Program-made: the position numbers and the translations under genes
The notes under the pieces: generated by a model
What the model was told of the DNA's origin: nothing
Seen by the model: the letters and a program-made list of their open reading frames with translations, nothing else
The model's database searches: none
DNA from: Sphingobacterium griseoflavum
GTDB lineage: Bacteria > Bacteroidota > Bacteroidia > Sphingobacteriales > Sphingobacteriaceae
Assembly: GCF_014653155.1 (NCBI RefSeq)
Contig: NZ_BNAF01000006.1
Location: 62,001 to 126,000, forward strand
Length of the DNA stretch: 64,000 nucleotides
Direction: 5' to 3'
Part shown: positions 16,700 to 24,719 of the stretch, in pieces
Numbering within the stretch: position 1 is the stretch's first letter
How the letters are laid out: the number at the start of each line of letters is the position of its first letter

Positions 16700-17094
16700 A
16701 CCTTAACAAAAACTTGAGGGTTTAACCATGAATCATCCACCTCATTATCTTTAAGAAGCGATAGACCGGATTCGGTGGCGGAATTACATGAGAGATAGCC
16801 ATGCTTGGCGTAATTCTCAAAACGATCGACCAATTGAACCGTATCGCCATGGGGAGTGTCTTTTACGGTTCCAACAATCCCCTTCCAATCTTCTTCTGTT
16901 AGTTGGGAGGGGTGGCCGGCATGATATAAATTCCATTCTTCGGGTAGATCAATTAAATAATCTTTCCCTTTTGACCAAAACCGAATATATCTACCAAAGT
17001 TGTTGATGAATATTGCCGATTCAATTTCTGATCCTATGGGCAAATCTACAACGACTATCGTTGCCTTGCCTGTGGTTATTGTTACTTGTTTCAT
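16696..17094 (-). CDS. Hypothetical early phage protein
   Basis: ~132 residues from the ATG at 17094 (MKQVTITTGKATIVVVDLP), preferred over an upstream start at 17127. Beta-rich N-terminal half, with YIRFWSKGKDYLIDLPEEW in the middle. I do not recognise the family. Confidence 0.6.
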   Translation of the reverse strand: MKQVTITTGKATIVVVDLPIGSEIESAIFINNFGRYIRFWSKGKDYLIDLPEEWNLYHAGHPSQLTEEDWKGIVGTVKDTPHGDTVQLVDRFENYAKHGYLSCNSATESGLSLLKDNEVDDSWLNPQVFVKV

Positions 17095-17140
17095 TTTCAA
17101 TAATTTTAAGATAGGGCGGCCATACAACCGCCCTTAGTGA

Positions 17141-17344
17141 TTAATTAGGGATAGGGTTTTGCCAAGGCTTCCAGTCCCAAGGAGTAGGGCCTCCTGGATA
17201 AGGGTGTGTACCTGCCGGCGGCCTCGGTGGTCTAGGTTCGTGAAAATCTGTATCACCACCTTCAGGAACACCCGCCTTTACCTCTGTTGTCGTCAACGCT
17301 GCCATTCCTAGAACGACTGCGGACATGATTAAAAATTTACGCAT
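17141..17344 (-). CDS. Small secreted proline-rich protein
   Basis: 67 residues. A clean signal peptide (MRKFLIMSAVVLGMAALT, probable cut after VKA) leaves a ~42-residue exported peptide rich in Pro, Gly and Trp (PRPPRPPAGTHPYPGGPTPW). There is no lipobox, so it should be periplasmic or secreted. It is out of character in a DNA-metabolism operon. Resembles small exported peptides of unknown function in Sphingobacteriaceae by style only. It may be a lysogenic-conversion gene. Confidence 0.65.
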   Translation of the reverse strand: MRKFLIMSAVVLGMAALTTTEVKAGVPEGGDTDFHEPRPPRPPAGTHPYPGGPTPWDWKPWQNPIPN

Positions 17345-17379
17345 TGTTTATTTATTGAAAATTTGTATTTTGCATTGTG

Positions 17380-17544
17380 ATGCTTGCTCCATTGTTCATC
17401 GGGCTTCTATTGCTAGCCATAGGCATTATCTTCGTCAGACGAAGTAAGAATCTATTAATTAGGATCCTTTTTGCTCTGGTCTTAGCTGCCGGATTATTTA
17501 TTGTTGTGACCTTTTTCCTTTGGATCTTCGTGTATATGGCGTAG
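17380..17544 (+). CDS. Small two-helix membrane protein on the opposite strand
   Basis: A 54-residue + strand frame starts at the ATG at 17380 (MLAPLFIGLLLLAIGIIFV) and ends in TAG at 17544. It has two hydrophobic segments separated by a basic turn (RRSKNLLIR). All surrounding genes are on the - strand; it diverges from the proline-rich peptide gene and ends 11 bases before the methyltransferase stop. Holin-like topology, but chance cannot be excluded at this length. Confidence 0.5.
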   Translation: MLAPLFIGLLLLAIGIIFVRRSKNLLIRILFALVLAAGLFIVVTFFLWIFVYMA

Positions 17545-17555
17545 TCGATTCTATT

Positions 17556-19349
17556 TTAAGCCGCCATCCTTACTATCTCCCTAATCTGCCATTCTGCCCA
17601 AGCCTGCACCACGTGCGGCACCACACTGTTCCCGATGAATTTTTTCTGATCAGATTGATTGCCGTATAGCTTGTACTCGGCCGGAAATCCTTGTATAAGC
17701 TTCAGTTCTGATACCTTTAGCATCCGCATTTTGATATCCGATATCCCATACATGGCCATGAACTCTTTGATCTTGATCATAGTCTCAGAATCATCCTCGT
17801 ATATCTCAATGCGCACGTGCTCGGACATATCATACTGGATGAAGTAAAGCGGTGACTTGTCCTGTCTAGCGATGATCGTAGCGCACGGCTGCTCTATGTG
17901 CATCGTATGGCCCCCGTGGGATGGGTTGTAGATGAAGCCGGCAGTGACCAAGTTGGCTTTCGGTACTGTCATCAAAGAGCCCATAGGTCGATCAACAGAA
18001 ACTACCTGCCCGCCGCCGGATGTGAAATCGCGATTTATCCAATTGACCTGAACCTTCGTAAACCGATCCTTAGTAGTTAGTGTACCGGCCGGCTCATTGA
18101 CGGATTGCACATTGTCACCATTACCGTAGTATTTCGCAAGGAAAGCAGGAGCAACAACGTAATGATGCTTACGGCTTGCCAATACAGTCGGGCATGGTTC
18201 ATCAACCGATTTCGATACGCCACCGTATGACGAAGTGATTATGTAGGGCTCTACGTTTACAACTGAATTGTGGTCAACACAGGTTATCGATGATAGTGGT
18301 TTCTCAATCGACGTAATTTGCCCGAAAGGATCACCACTAAAGTATTTGGCGATGAATGATGTCTGCACGATACCTAGCCTGTTTTGACAAGCAATTGTCG
18401 GCATAGGCTCATCAGTCGAAGGGGTGCGGATCTTGCCCTCGCTATTCATGGAGTTGTATTTGAGGATGAAATTGTTTTTTCCTCCGGCAACTTCCTTGAT
18501 CAATCCTGCATAGATCCTTTTCAGTGAATTTTCAACCAGCGGCTTTTTCCGACCGAAAATGCTTTCCCCTTCATCGTCGAAGTCAAGAAGGTCGCGCACC
18601 GGCATCCATTTTTTTAGACCGCTGCCGAATAGATCCTGCTTTCCATTTGCGTTCTTAGCGTGCGTGGGCTCCGGCCATACGATTGGCAATCCTTCTTTTG
18701 CGAAGCATCCGAATAGGCGATTACGGGAAGTGTAGGCACCAAAGTCTGCAGAGTTCAGTTCACGCCATTCATCACGGTACCCGAACGAATTAATGTGATT
18801 GCGCCATCTCAACCAGTCTTGGCCGGACTTCATGCTTACAGGCTTGCCTTTGTCGTTAAGAGGCCCCCAGGACATGAACTCCACGACATTCTCGATCTGC
18901 ACGTAGTCGGGATTTAATGCTGTAACGTACCTGTCCAAGTGATCGGCAAGCGTGCGGCTGTCCGCATCTCGAGATTGACCGCCTTTTGCCTTGCTGAAAT
19001 TGGTGCATTCCAAGGAGGCCCACAGGACAATCTTTGCCCATGGATATAACTCACGGTATTTATCAACTATTGCAGCTAATGGCGTTAGATCAAGCGTACG
19101 GATATCCTCTTCAAAGTGGTATACTTCGGGATGGTTTTCCCAATGGCTCCGGATCGCTTTATGATCGTGGTTGACACAGGCGGCAACTAAGGCGATAGAA
19201 TTCCCGTAGGCATCCCTAGCTTTGGCGAATCCTGTAGTAGTTCCCCCAGCGCCGCAGAATAGATCGATCACGATATAGCGTATAGCTTGTGGATTCGCGA
19301 CAATCTGAGGCGTGAAGGGTTTATGTTGTAAAATGAATGCGTTTATCAT
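17556..19349 (-). CDS. DNA cytosine-5 methyltransferase with repeated target-recognition region
   Basis: 597 residues. Motif I is DLFCGAGGTTTGF (residues 29-41). Motif IV is SLECTNFSKAKGG with the catalytic Cys at 115, preceded by Glu instead of the usual Pro. Motif VI is ENV (153), motif VIII a SRNR near 208, and motifs IX-X are GFPAEY and IGNSV near the end. Between VIII and IX lie six copies of an x-[DE]-x-P-x-x-[TS]-[ILV] unit (about residues 313, 349, 383, 418, 453 and 486, spacing ~35). It probably methylates phage DNA against host restriction. It follows the PAPS-reductase-like gene by 7 bases. Confidence 0.88.
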   Translation of the reverse strand: MINAFILQHKPFTPQIVANPQAIRYIVIDLFCGAGGTTTGFAKARDAYGNSIALVAACVNHDHKAIRSHWENHPEVYHFEEDIRTLDLTPLAAIVDKYRELYPWAKIVLWASLECTNFSKAKGGQSRDADSRTLADHLDRYVTALNPDYVQIENVVEFMSWGPLNDKGKPVSMKSGQDWLRWRNHINSFGYRDEWRELNSADFGAYTSRNRLFGCFAKEGLPIVWPEPTHAKNANGKQDLFGSGLKKWMPVRDLLDFDDEGESIFGRKKPLVENSLKRIYAGLIKEVAGGKNNFILKYNSMNSEGKIRTPSTDEPMPTIACQNRLGIVQTSFIAKYFSGDPFGQITSIEKPLSSITCVDHNSVVNVEPYIITSSYGGVSKSVDEPCPTVLASRKHHYVVAPAFLAKYYGNGDNVQSVNEPAGTLTTKDRFTKVQVNWINRDFTSGGGQVVSVDRPMGSLMTVPKANLVTAGFIYNPSHGGHTMHIEQPCATIIARQDKSPLYFIQYDMSEHVRIEIYEDDSETMIKIKEFMAMYGISDIKMRMLKVSELKLIQGFPAEYKLYGNQSDQKKFIGNSVVPHVVQAWAEWQIREIVRMAA

Positions 19350-19356
19350 TGGTTAA

Positions 19357-20220
19357 TTAATTAGTGCAAAACCCAGCTTGACAACCCGATCCCGTACCAA
19401 ATACGAAATCCAGCTGTATTCCCATTTTGCTAATATTTAATAGTGAATTTTTATCCTTGAATGTTCTCTCCCTTATTTCCTCCATGATAGCAGCCCAAAA
19501 CATTATCGGAGGGTGATTGTCGAAATTCTTTCGCAGTTGCTGTTCTAGCTTCCAAAAACAGTTTAAGCAATTGCTATCGTCAGGAAATACGACATCTTTA
19601 TCTTTCCAAAACTCTTGTATCTGATAATGTATTATTCGATCGTCAACTAAAGGGAATTCACCTGCACGCCAAGCGATCTCCGCCCAACGATGGATCCATG
19701 TTCCGGATTTTTCCCTATAATCGCAATGAGTAGCATATTTCCAAGTTTCCGTAAACCGCTCCGCTCGTTCTATTTCATCCCAGCGATATCCGATCCGCAT
19801 CTGAACTGGAAGCGAGTGGTACATAAAGAGAAACTCAAATATTGGTTGAATCTTCATTATAGTTGTACAGAATCGCTTGCTCATGTTAGGGATAGCCTTT
19901 TTAACATCCATCATCTGTTCCCAGCCCATTCCGCGCACCCAAGTTATTTCTCGACCGATCATTTGTTCTAGATCGAACATCGTCCAAAGAATTTGTGGAT
20001 CCTCGGAAGTCGCTACAAATTCCGGCCAATGCGAACTGTATTTCTGCAGCTTATCGTTCACCCTTTGCATCATTTTATCATCCTTGAATCGCTGCCGGAA
20101 ATGGGAATTAGCGTTATGGTTATCGATACAACATAAAGCAAACACATCGATATCTGCTGGGTAATTAGCAGCGATGTAGCTAGATGTTTTACCGCCCGAA
20201 AGACTGTTTACTGTTAGCAT
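19357..20220 (-). CDS. PAPS reductase / ATP-pyrophosphatase-like protein
   Basis: 287 residues opening with the PP-loop LSGGKTSSY (residues 7-15), which binds ATP or PAPS in the adenine nucleotide alpha-hydrolase fold. It has a paired cysteine motif (NCLNC) in the C-terminal half and a Cys-rich end (GSGCQAGFCTN) that could hold a metal or Fe-S cluster. Phages carry such proteins next to methylases, and DndC of DNA phosphorothioation has the same fold, but no other dnd gene is present. A role in nucleic-acid or base modification is inferred, not shown. Confidence 0.75.
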   Translation of the reverse strand: MLTVNSLSGGKTSSYIAANYPADIDVFALCCIDNHNANSHFRQRFKDDKMMQRVNDKLQKYSSHWPEFVATSEDPQILWTMFDLEQMIGREITWVRGMGWEQMMDVKKAIPNMSKRFCTTIMKIQPIFEFLFMYHSLPVQMRIGYRWDEIERAERFTETWKYATHCDYREKSGTWIHRWAEIAWRAGEFPLVDDRIIHYQIQEFWKDKDVVFPDDSNCLNCFWKLEQQLRKNFDNHPPIMFWAAIMEEIRERTFKDKNSLLNISKMGIQLDFVFGTGSGCQAGFCTN

Positions 20221-20256
20221 ATTTATCGTTAATTATTATCAATTAAGGTCATAAAG

Positions 20257-20472
20257 TCAGAAATCATCGATATCGACGATATCCCAGTTTTTGCTTTGGA
20301 GGGTAATGGAAAATCCCTCGCGGCCTCGATAGCCTAAGTATTCCATATACCACCTAGAAACTGCTGGGACAGAACATTTAAGCTTTGCAGCTGCTTCGGT
20401 CAGGGTTAACCCTTCATGCAATAGCTCGATAGCCTTAGCTCGTATTTCTAGGGGATGTTTTGGACGACTCAT
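20257..20472 (-). CDS. Small helix-turn-helix protein
   Basis: 71 residues. Residues ~10-42 (RAKAIELLHEGLTLTEAAAKL then SVPAVSRWY) form a homeodomain-like HTH of the transposase/Hin type, without any catalytic domain. The stop of the upstream methylase touches its start. It may be a transcription regulator of the early operon. Confidence 0.72.
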   Translation of the reverse strand: MSRPKHPLEIRAKAIELLHEGLTLTEAAAKLKCSVPAVSRWYMEYLGYRGREGFSITLQSKNWDIVDIDDF

Positions 20473-21191
20473 TATGCCATCAGTTTATACTGTCCAACAT
20501 TTACTCTTTCAAAGTGTCGCTGTAGCGTTTGTCTGATCTTTTCCTTGAAGTGTTGATTCTTTTTTACCTTGTCATCAGCAACCAGTTCAGCCATTGAATA
20601 GATATCCCTTAGTGATGCCTCACCATTTAGACGGATTAGGCATATGGAAACTACATTGCGCCATGAAGGGCTTTGCTTGACGATTACAATCGGAACTGAA
20701 TTGATTAAGACATGCTTTCCTTTGATTCCGGATTGCTCGATCATCATAGAATCGTATTCGCTGTAAGAGATCAATACAGAAGGTGCGCCTCCATTGGCTT
20801 TAGCTTTTACTCCTTTGTTGTCAAAGAAGGTTAGGCGGCCTTTAATGAATAGTATGCTTTCGGCGTATGGAAAAACCCATTCTTGGAAAGGCTTGGTTTC
20901 GGTGCGCGCGAACATCAACGTGATTCCATTTGCATGAACAGCCATTTTTGATAGAAACTGATCGATAACAGTTCTGTCATAAGGCGGATTCATCCATACT
21001 CTGCCTTCCCACGGCATGATCAAACCGTTATCCAATTCCGTATAATGTTTCTTGGCTGTGTCCCAAGGCTTATCAATGGGCGAGCAAGGGTCTAAATCGA
21101 ACTCACCTAATGATTTTATAAGTTCAGGATCAGTAAGCCATGTTTGCGTGTATCCTACGGGGTTCTGTCCACGCCCCATTCCTTTACTCAC
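20472..21191 (-). CDS. Phage DNA N6-adenine methyltransferase (Dam-type)
   Basis: ~239 residues. The catalytic NPPYD motif (WMNPPYD) and the preceding FDLDPCSP block identify the phage Dam family, which modifies adenine. I chose the GTG at 21191 because GGAGG lies 6 bases upstream; an in-frame ATG at 21179 is possible. A C-terminal ~70-residue extension (LIRLNGEASLRDIY onward) resembles a winged-helix. Together with the C5 methylase it would mask phage DNA from restriction. Confidence 0.88.
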   Translation of the reverse strand: MSKGMGRGQNPVGYTQTWLTDPELIKSLGEFDLDPCSPIDKPWDTAKKHYTELDNGLIMPWEGRVWMNPPYDRTVIDQFLSKMAVHANGITLMFARTETKPFQEWVFPYAESILFIKGRLTFFDNKGVKAKANGGAPSVLISYSEYDSMMIEQSGIKGKHVLINSVPIVIVKQSPSWRNVVSICLIRLNGEASLRDIYSMAELVADDKVKKNQHFKEKIRQTLQRHFERVNVGQYKLMA

Positions 21192-21297
21192 TTTCAACCT
21201 CCTCTCTCTCCGGCGCAATGTCGAACACGCCCGGCTTTACTTCCAGAGCAGGCGCTTCTACCTGCTCTAGGGATTGGATTACTTCGGGGCTATTCAC
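21184..21297 (-). CDS. 37-residue acidic peptide
   Basis: A short frame starts at a GTG (21297) with GGAGG 6 bases upstream and overlaps both neighbours by 8 bases, exactly like the flanking genes. The product is acidic and ends REEVESE. Tight coupling and its own ribosome site argue that it is real. It may be a leader that couples YopX to the methylase. No family recognised. Confidence 0.55.
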   Translation of the reverse strand: MNSPEVIQSLEQVEAPALEVKPGVFDIAPEREEVESE

Positions 21298-21703
21298 TGG
21301 AAACCTCCTTCTCGTGGATGTTGCCTATGACTTGCAACTCGTCAAACTGAGCGGTACGGTAATACCTATCGAGACCTAATTGATTTTTAAGTGCTAAAAC
21401 CCAACAAGATTTTGGCAGAGCGATGGTTCCGGTAAAAACTAATTCCTTACGTCTAAGGTGGGCTAGTACAGTATCACCTTCGTATATATCTACGCCATGT
21501 TTATCTTTCAGACCTGTAAACTGCCCAACGGTTCCGGGGATGATTTCATTATACGAGTACTTGAAGCTATCAGACCCTTTATCAGTATAAATACCTTCGT
21601 TAAATATTGTAGTTTCTACAATCTTATTTCCGCCGAAGAAATCACCATACACCCAAGCTTTACCATCCTTGCGCAGACCGCGGAATTTGATAACTCTATT
21701 CAT
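21290..21703 (-). CDS. YopX family protein
   Basis: 137 residues with the standard YopX opening (IKFRGLRKDGKAWVYGD) and the motif QFTGLKDKHGVDIYEGD followed by VIGNIHEK. Widespread in phage early regions; function unknown. The ATG at 21703 has a strong AAGGAGG ribosome site. Confidence 0.92.
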   Translation of the reverse strand: MNRVIKFRGLRKDGKAWVYGDFFGGNKIVETTIFNEGIYTDKGSDSFKYSYNEIIPGTVGQFTGLKDKHGVDIYEGDTVLAHLRRKELVFTGTIALPKSCWVLALKNQLGLDRYYRTAQFDELQVIGNIHEKEVSSE

Positions 21704-22127
21704 GTGATCCTCCTTCCAAAGTATTCATGTCAACAGCTAGGCCGGCAGCGATTAGGCCTTGAAAATCAAAGTGCAATTCACAAAGGATTTTTACTGTCAT
21801 GTATGAAATATCGATTTCGATCAATGATTCGACATATGACATAATTTCATCTTCGCTCATTTTTGATACATTGAAGCAATAAGCCTCCAAAATCCGGTGT
21901 ATCGGCACAAACCGTTCACCGTTATGATCTATCTCTTTGGTTAGGTCGGATAGGGGGCGAAGGATGGGTTTGACTTCATCAATAGAAGAGTACCCATTCC
22001 TATGACATCCTTCTATAAAAACCTTGTTTCCGATAATTCCAGTGATAGTATTAACTTCACCATTGTCGATAATTTTCAACCCATACGGCAAGTACGGCGC
22101 TAGGTGTTCTAGTGTTAGCTTATCCAT
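21696..22127 (-). CDS. Hypothetical phage protein (Bacteroidota phage type)
   Basis: 143 residues. The middle (KPILRPLSDLTKEIDHNGE) is a pattern I associate with small proteins of Bacteroidota phages and prophages of unknown function. It overlaps both neighbours by 8 bases. No catalytic motif seen. Confidence 0.65.
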   Translation of the reverse strand: MDKLTLEHLAPYLPYGLKIIDNGEVNTITGIIGNKVFIEGCHRNGYSSIDEVKPILRPLSDLTKEIDHNGERFVPIHRILEAYCFNVSKMSEDEIMSYVESLIEIDISYMTVKILCELHFDFQGLIAAGLAVDMNTLEGGSHE

Positions 22128-22602
22128 TGGTTGCTGATTTTATTAGAGTTTCTATTTCTTTTGCCTTACGGATCATCTTGACGTGAGTTGCTGATCCATC
22201 ACCGTAATTTTCTTTTTGCAGATCAACAACTGACTGTAGCATGTCTAACATCTCAGGTGCTTTGCTGATCAGTTGTGCGTTGGCTTTTCCTTCATCAGAT
22301 TTGTGCTTATTGACTTGGCACACCAATTTTGATGGTTCTAAATTTTTAACATCTGAAACTAAATCTCCATCGTCGCTGATAGACATTCGCCATCTACCTT
22401 TTGTACCTTTAAATTCGGTTGCCTTGCGCTTCCCCTCCAACCTAATCCTCTTAGCCTCCAAGTATGCCGTTACTGCTTGGCTTGGGCTGGTTGCTTCCGT
22501 TAGCGAAAGGCCGTATTGCTCATTCACCACCGATATGTCGTTCGCCGGATCGTTGAATACCGCCGAGAACCGTATAATGCTCTCTAGTTGCTTTCTAGTC
22601 AT
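22120..22602 (-). CDS. Hypothetical early phage protein
   Basis: 160 residues. The segment GKANAQLISKAPEMLDML is typical of a small domain often found at the C-terminus of phage hypothetical proteins. Function unknown. It overlaps the next gene downstream by 8 bases. Confidence 0.65.
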   Translation of the reverse strand: MTRKQLESIIRFSAVFNDPANDISVVNEQYGLSLTEATSPSQAVTAYLEAKRIRLEGKRKATEFKGTKGRWRMSISDDGDLVSDVKNLEPSKLVCQVNKHKSDEGKANAQLISKAPEMLDMLQSVVDLQKENYGDGSATHVKMIRKAKEIETLIKSATNG

Positions 22603-22614
22603 TGTTAGTAATTT

Positions 22615-23259
22615 TTAAAGTGATACCATTCGGTTATTTTTTCGGTTTGAAACGCTAGGATTGCCATTCATGGGGTTAGATGATAGCTCCTTGATCTCCT
22701 TATCGTTCCTTTCTCGGAAGAAAGATCTAATCTCTTCGTCAGATCGAGTGTCAGATGATTTTACGAATACAACAGTCTTTTTTGAATCGTTTAGTGACAC
22801 CGCGCGCTGCAGTGATTTATCGAAAGTTCTATTCTCGAATACTCTTTCGTTCTTCTTTAACTTGACTTCTCCTTTTTCCATTCTTGAGTGATCGATGGAA
22901 TTGATATCTTTCTTCCTTTTGATGTCTGAATGTTTTTTTACCTTTCTCGGAGGCCTGTTGCTTTTGAACTGAGGACGTAAAGGATGTCTACAGGTCGTGT
23001 GATCGATGTATCGAGTTGTTTTTCCGTACTTGGCAGCCACTTCTTGGAGCGTCATGGTTAATCTGTCATTGGCTATGTCGGAGTAAAGCTTGTCTAGATC
23101 TTTGTTCCGTCGCTTGTTTCGTGGGCCAATGTTCTTGTGAATTATAGTTTTCACAGTGTGGTAACTAATGCCAGTTTTTTCGGATATACCCATGTTGGTA
23201 ATACCTTGATTTACCAGTTCAAGTATCTGATCAATTTTATGTTGTGGTGTCTTTTTCAT
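22615..23259 (-). CDS. DNA-binding protein with two N-terminal HTH motifs
   Basis: 214 residues. The first ~50 form a transposase-like HTH (KIDQILELVNQGITNMGISE, then SYHTVKTIIHK) and residues ~65-90 a second one (TLQEVAAKYGKTTRYIDH). The rest is very basic and charged with no catalytic motif. It lies immediately downstream of the DGR genes and may regulate the early operon or bind the phage genome. Confidence 0.65.
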   Translation of the reverse strand: MKKTPQHKIDQILELVNQGITNMGISEKTGISYHTVKTIIHKNIGPRNKRRNKDLDKLYSDIANDRLTMTLQEVAAKYGKTTRYIDHTTCRHPLRPQFKSNRPPRKVKKHSDIKRKKDINSIDHSRMEKGEVKLKKNERVFENRTFDKSLQRAVSLNDSKKTVVFVKSSDTRSDEEIRSFFRERNDKEIKELSSNPMNGNPSVSNRKNNRMVSL

Positions 23260-23264
23260 AAATT

Positions 23265-23558
23265 CTATGTGAATAGGTACATTTCGTCCTCCTTTTCAAT
23301 TGTAGCCTGAAAAGGCAGTCCGTCTGGTGGAACCTGTTTTATTTGCTCGATAAGTTTTGATGATCCGGAAAAACAGATATGCTTGGTTCCGTTATATTCT
23401 ATTTGAAGGGTTAAGCATTCATTTTTGAAGTGCTTCGATGGCCCAAGTTTAAAATCATGAATGATTATAGGCCTGTTGAGTATCTTTGCAATTTTAATCT
23501 TGTCGCCTGTGAATGTCGTTTGTGTGATCTGAATGTTGAATGCTGAGAATGATTTCAT
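23265..23558 (-). CDS. Small beta-rich protein overlapping the DGR reverse transcriptase gene
   Basis: 97 residues. The 65-base overlap with the 3' end of the reverse transcriptase gene is unusually long for this phage. The protein is beta-rich (ECLTLQIEYNGTKHICFSG) with a final ...MYLFT strand and resembles small single-domain binding proteins of OB or similar fold. It is not the four-helix Avd protein of the Bordetella phage DGR. Overlap and position suggest a DGR accessory factor, an inference. No named family recognised. Confidence 0.65.
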   Translation of the reverse strand: MKSFSAFNIQITQTTFTGDKIKIAKILNRPIIIHDFKLGPSKHFKNECLTLQIEYNGTKHICFSGSSKLIEQIKQVPPDGLPFQATIEKEDEMYLFT

Positions 23559-24507
23559 TAGGTAAAACTGTTTTGATTAGATTCCGGCAGTTAGCATGCT
23601 TCAACCATCCCATATAACTTGATATGGATTCCCTTTTCGCTCCACGCTTAACTTTTGCCGCGAATCTCTTCTTGATGCTTTTTCGTAAAAGTTTGTGCTT
23701 ATGAAAATGGACGTATCCTAAAAAATCAATCCCTCTAGACGCAACCGGAAACACCTGATAGTTTCCTTTGACATCCAGCTTTAGATTGTCTTGCAAGTAT
23801 CCTGATATCTGCCAAAGAACTCGATGCAAATGATCTTTGCTATCGGATAGAATTACGATATCATCAGCATACCGGTAGTAGTACTTTATTTTCAACACCT
23901 CCTTAATCCAGTGATCAAAGTATGTCAGGTAAAAATTTGCAAAGTACTGACTTAGATAATTCCCGATCGGCAGGCCGTCGGCGCTGTCAATTATCTCATC
24001 AAGCAAGTTTAGTAGATCCTTATCCTTTAATTTCCTACGTAGCATAGACTTTAATGTATCGTGATCAACATTAGGGTAAAACTTCTTAATGTCGATCTTT
24101 AAGCAATACTTAGTTGATGATTCATCTCTGAGATCTACTGATAAGCGTCTGGATGCTTTGTGTAGCCCCATGCCTTTGATGCAGGAATAAGTGTCCGTTG
24201 TGAATGTTGATACGAATAAAGGTTCTAGAACGTTCATAATTGCATGATGTACAATCCGGTCTGGAAAGTATGGAAGCCGGTACACCTCTCGCTCTTTTGG
24301 CTCGAAAACCTTAAACACCTTGTAAGGAGATGTTTTGAATTTCTTATCGAGCAGGTCTTTTTGCAATGCGTAAAGGTTCATGTCTTGGTTTTTCATGTGG
24401 TTTTTGACGCTTTGCTGCTTTAACTTACCCTTGGATGCTAATTGGTCGGCGAGATACAGGTTATTGATATCGACTATTTTGTCGAAAAGGTTAGCATGTC
24501 TTTTCAT
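23494..24507 (-). CDS. Diversity-generating retroelement reverse transcriptase
   Basis: 337 residues. The palm motifs are present: DIKKFYPNVDH (catalytic Asp 139), GLPIGNYLSQ (residues 178-187) and YRYADDIVIL with the catalytic YADD at 213-216. The IGxxxSQ form of motif 4 is the variant typical of DGR reverse transcriptases. There is no maturase or endonuclease domain, so it is not a group II intron protein. It lies 81 bases downstream of an RNA stem that contains the template repeat, and would copy that RNA with errors at adenines. Confidence 0.92.
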   Translation of the reverse strand: MKRHANLFDKIVDINNLYLADQLASKGKLKQQSVKNHMKNQDMNLYALQKDLLDKKFKTSPYKVFKVFEPKEREVYRLPYFPDRIVHHAIMNVLEPLFVSTFTTDTYSCIKGMGLHKASRRLSVDLRDESSTKYCLKIDIKKFYPNVDHDTLKSMLRRKLKDKDLLNLLDEIIDSADGLPIGNYLSQYFANFYLTYFDHWIKEVLKIKYYYRYADDIVILSDSKDHLHRVLWQISGYLQDNLKLDVKGNYQVFPVASRGIDFLGYVHFHKHKLLRKSIKKRFAAKVKRGAKRESISSYMGWLKHANCRNLIKTVLPNEIILSIQHSDHTNDIHRRQD

Positions 24508-24588
24508 AAGCCTCTGTTTTAGTCGGTAGCTTTCGGATTGAATCCTACTAACAACCTTTGTAACATGTTATTTTTTGCAGTGCTTGCA

Positions 24589-24710
24589 AGGTCCCACCCA
24601 CGAATATTTTACAGATTGGGAGCTGACATTCGAATTCGAATTATCGTAGTTGTAGTCGTTGAACGAAAAACTGGCTGACGAACCTACAGAAAGCCTATGG
24701 GTGGCGACCT
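24589..24710 (-). ncRNA. Candidate DGR template RNA with closing stem
   Basis: Left arm AGGTCCCACCCA (24589-24600) and right arm TGGGTGGCGACCT (24698-24710) are reverse complements except for one bulged G, giving a 12-bp closing stem. The template repeat lies inside the loop. The region has no coding frame, and sits between target and reverse transcriptase genes as in most DGRs. It is transcribed on the - strand by read-through from the target gene. RNA boundaries are not known. Confidence 0.7.
24616..24690 (-). repeat. DGR template repeat (TR)
   Basis: Over 24618-24683 the template aligns without gaps to two segments of the neighbouring target gene. On the top strand the TR has 17 T residues there (A in the coding sense). 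VR1 differs at 16 of them and VR2 at 14. All 49 other positions are identical in both. For VR2 the match extends to 24690 with one more T change. Two further T positions (24616-24617) also differ. In the coding sense the core is rich in AAC and AAT codons (6 Asn), the usual design that makes many amino acids reachable. Confidence 0.93.
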
Positions 24711-24719
24711 ATGTCTTTA

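Noticed and set aside
19357..20220. DNA phosphorothioation (dnd) system
   Set aside because: Only one PAPS-reductase-like gene; no dndB, D, E or cysteine desulfurase gene in the window.
23494..24507. Reverse transcriptase as retron or group II intron protein
   Set aside because: No maturase or endonuclease domain, no msr-msd or domain V structure visible, and a TR/VR pair with adenine-only changes is present, which fits a DGR only.
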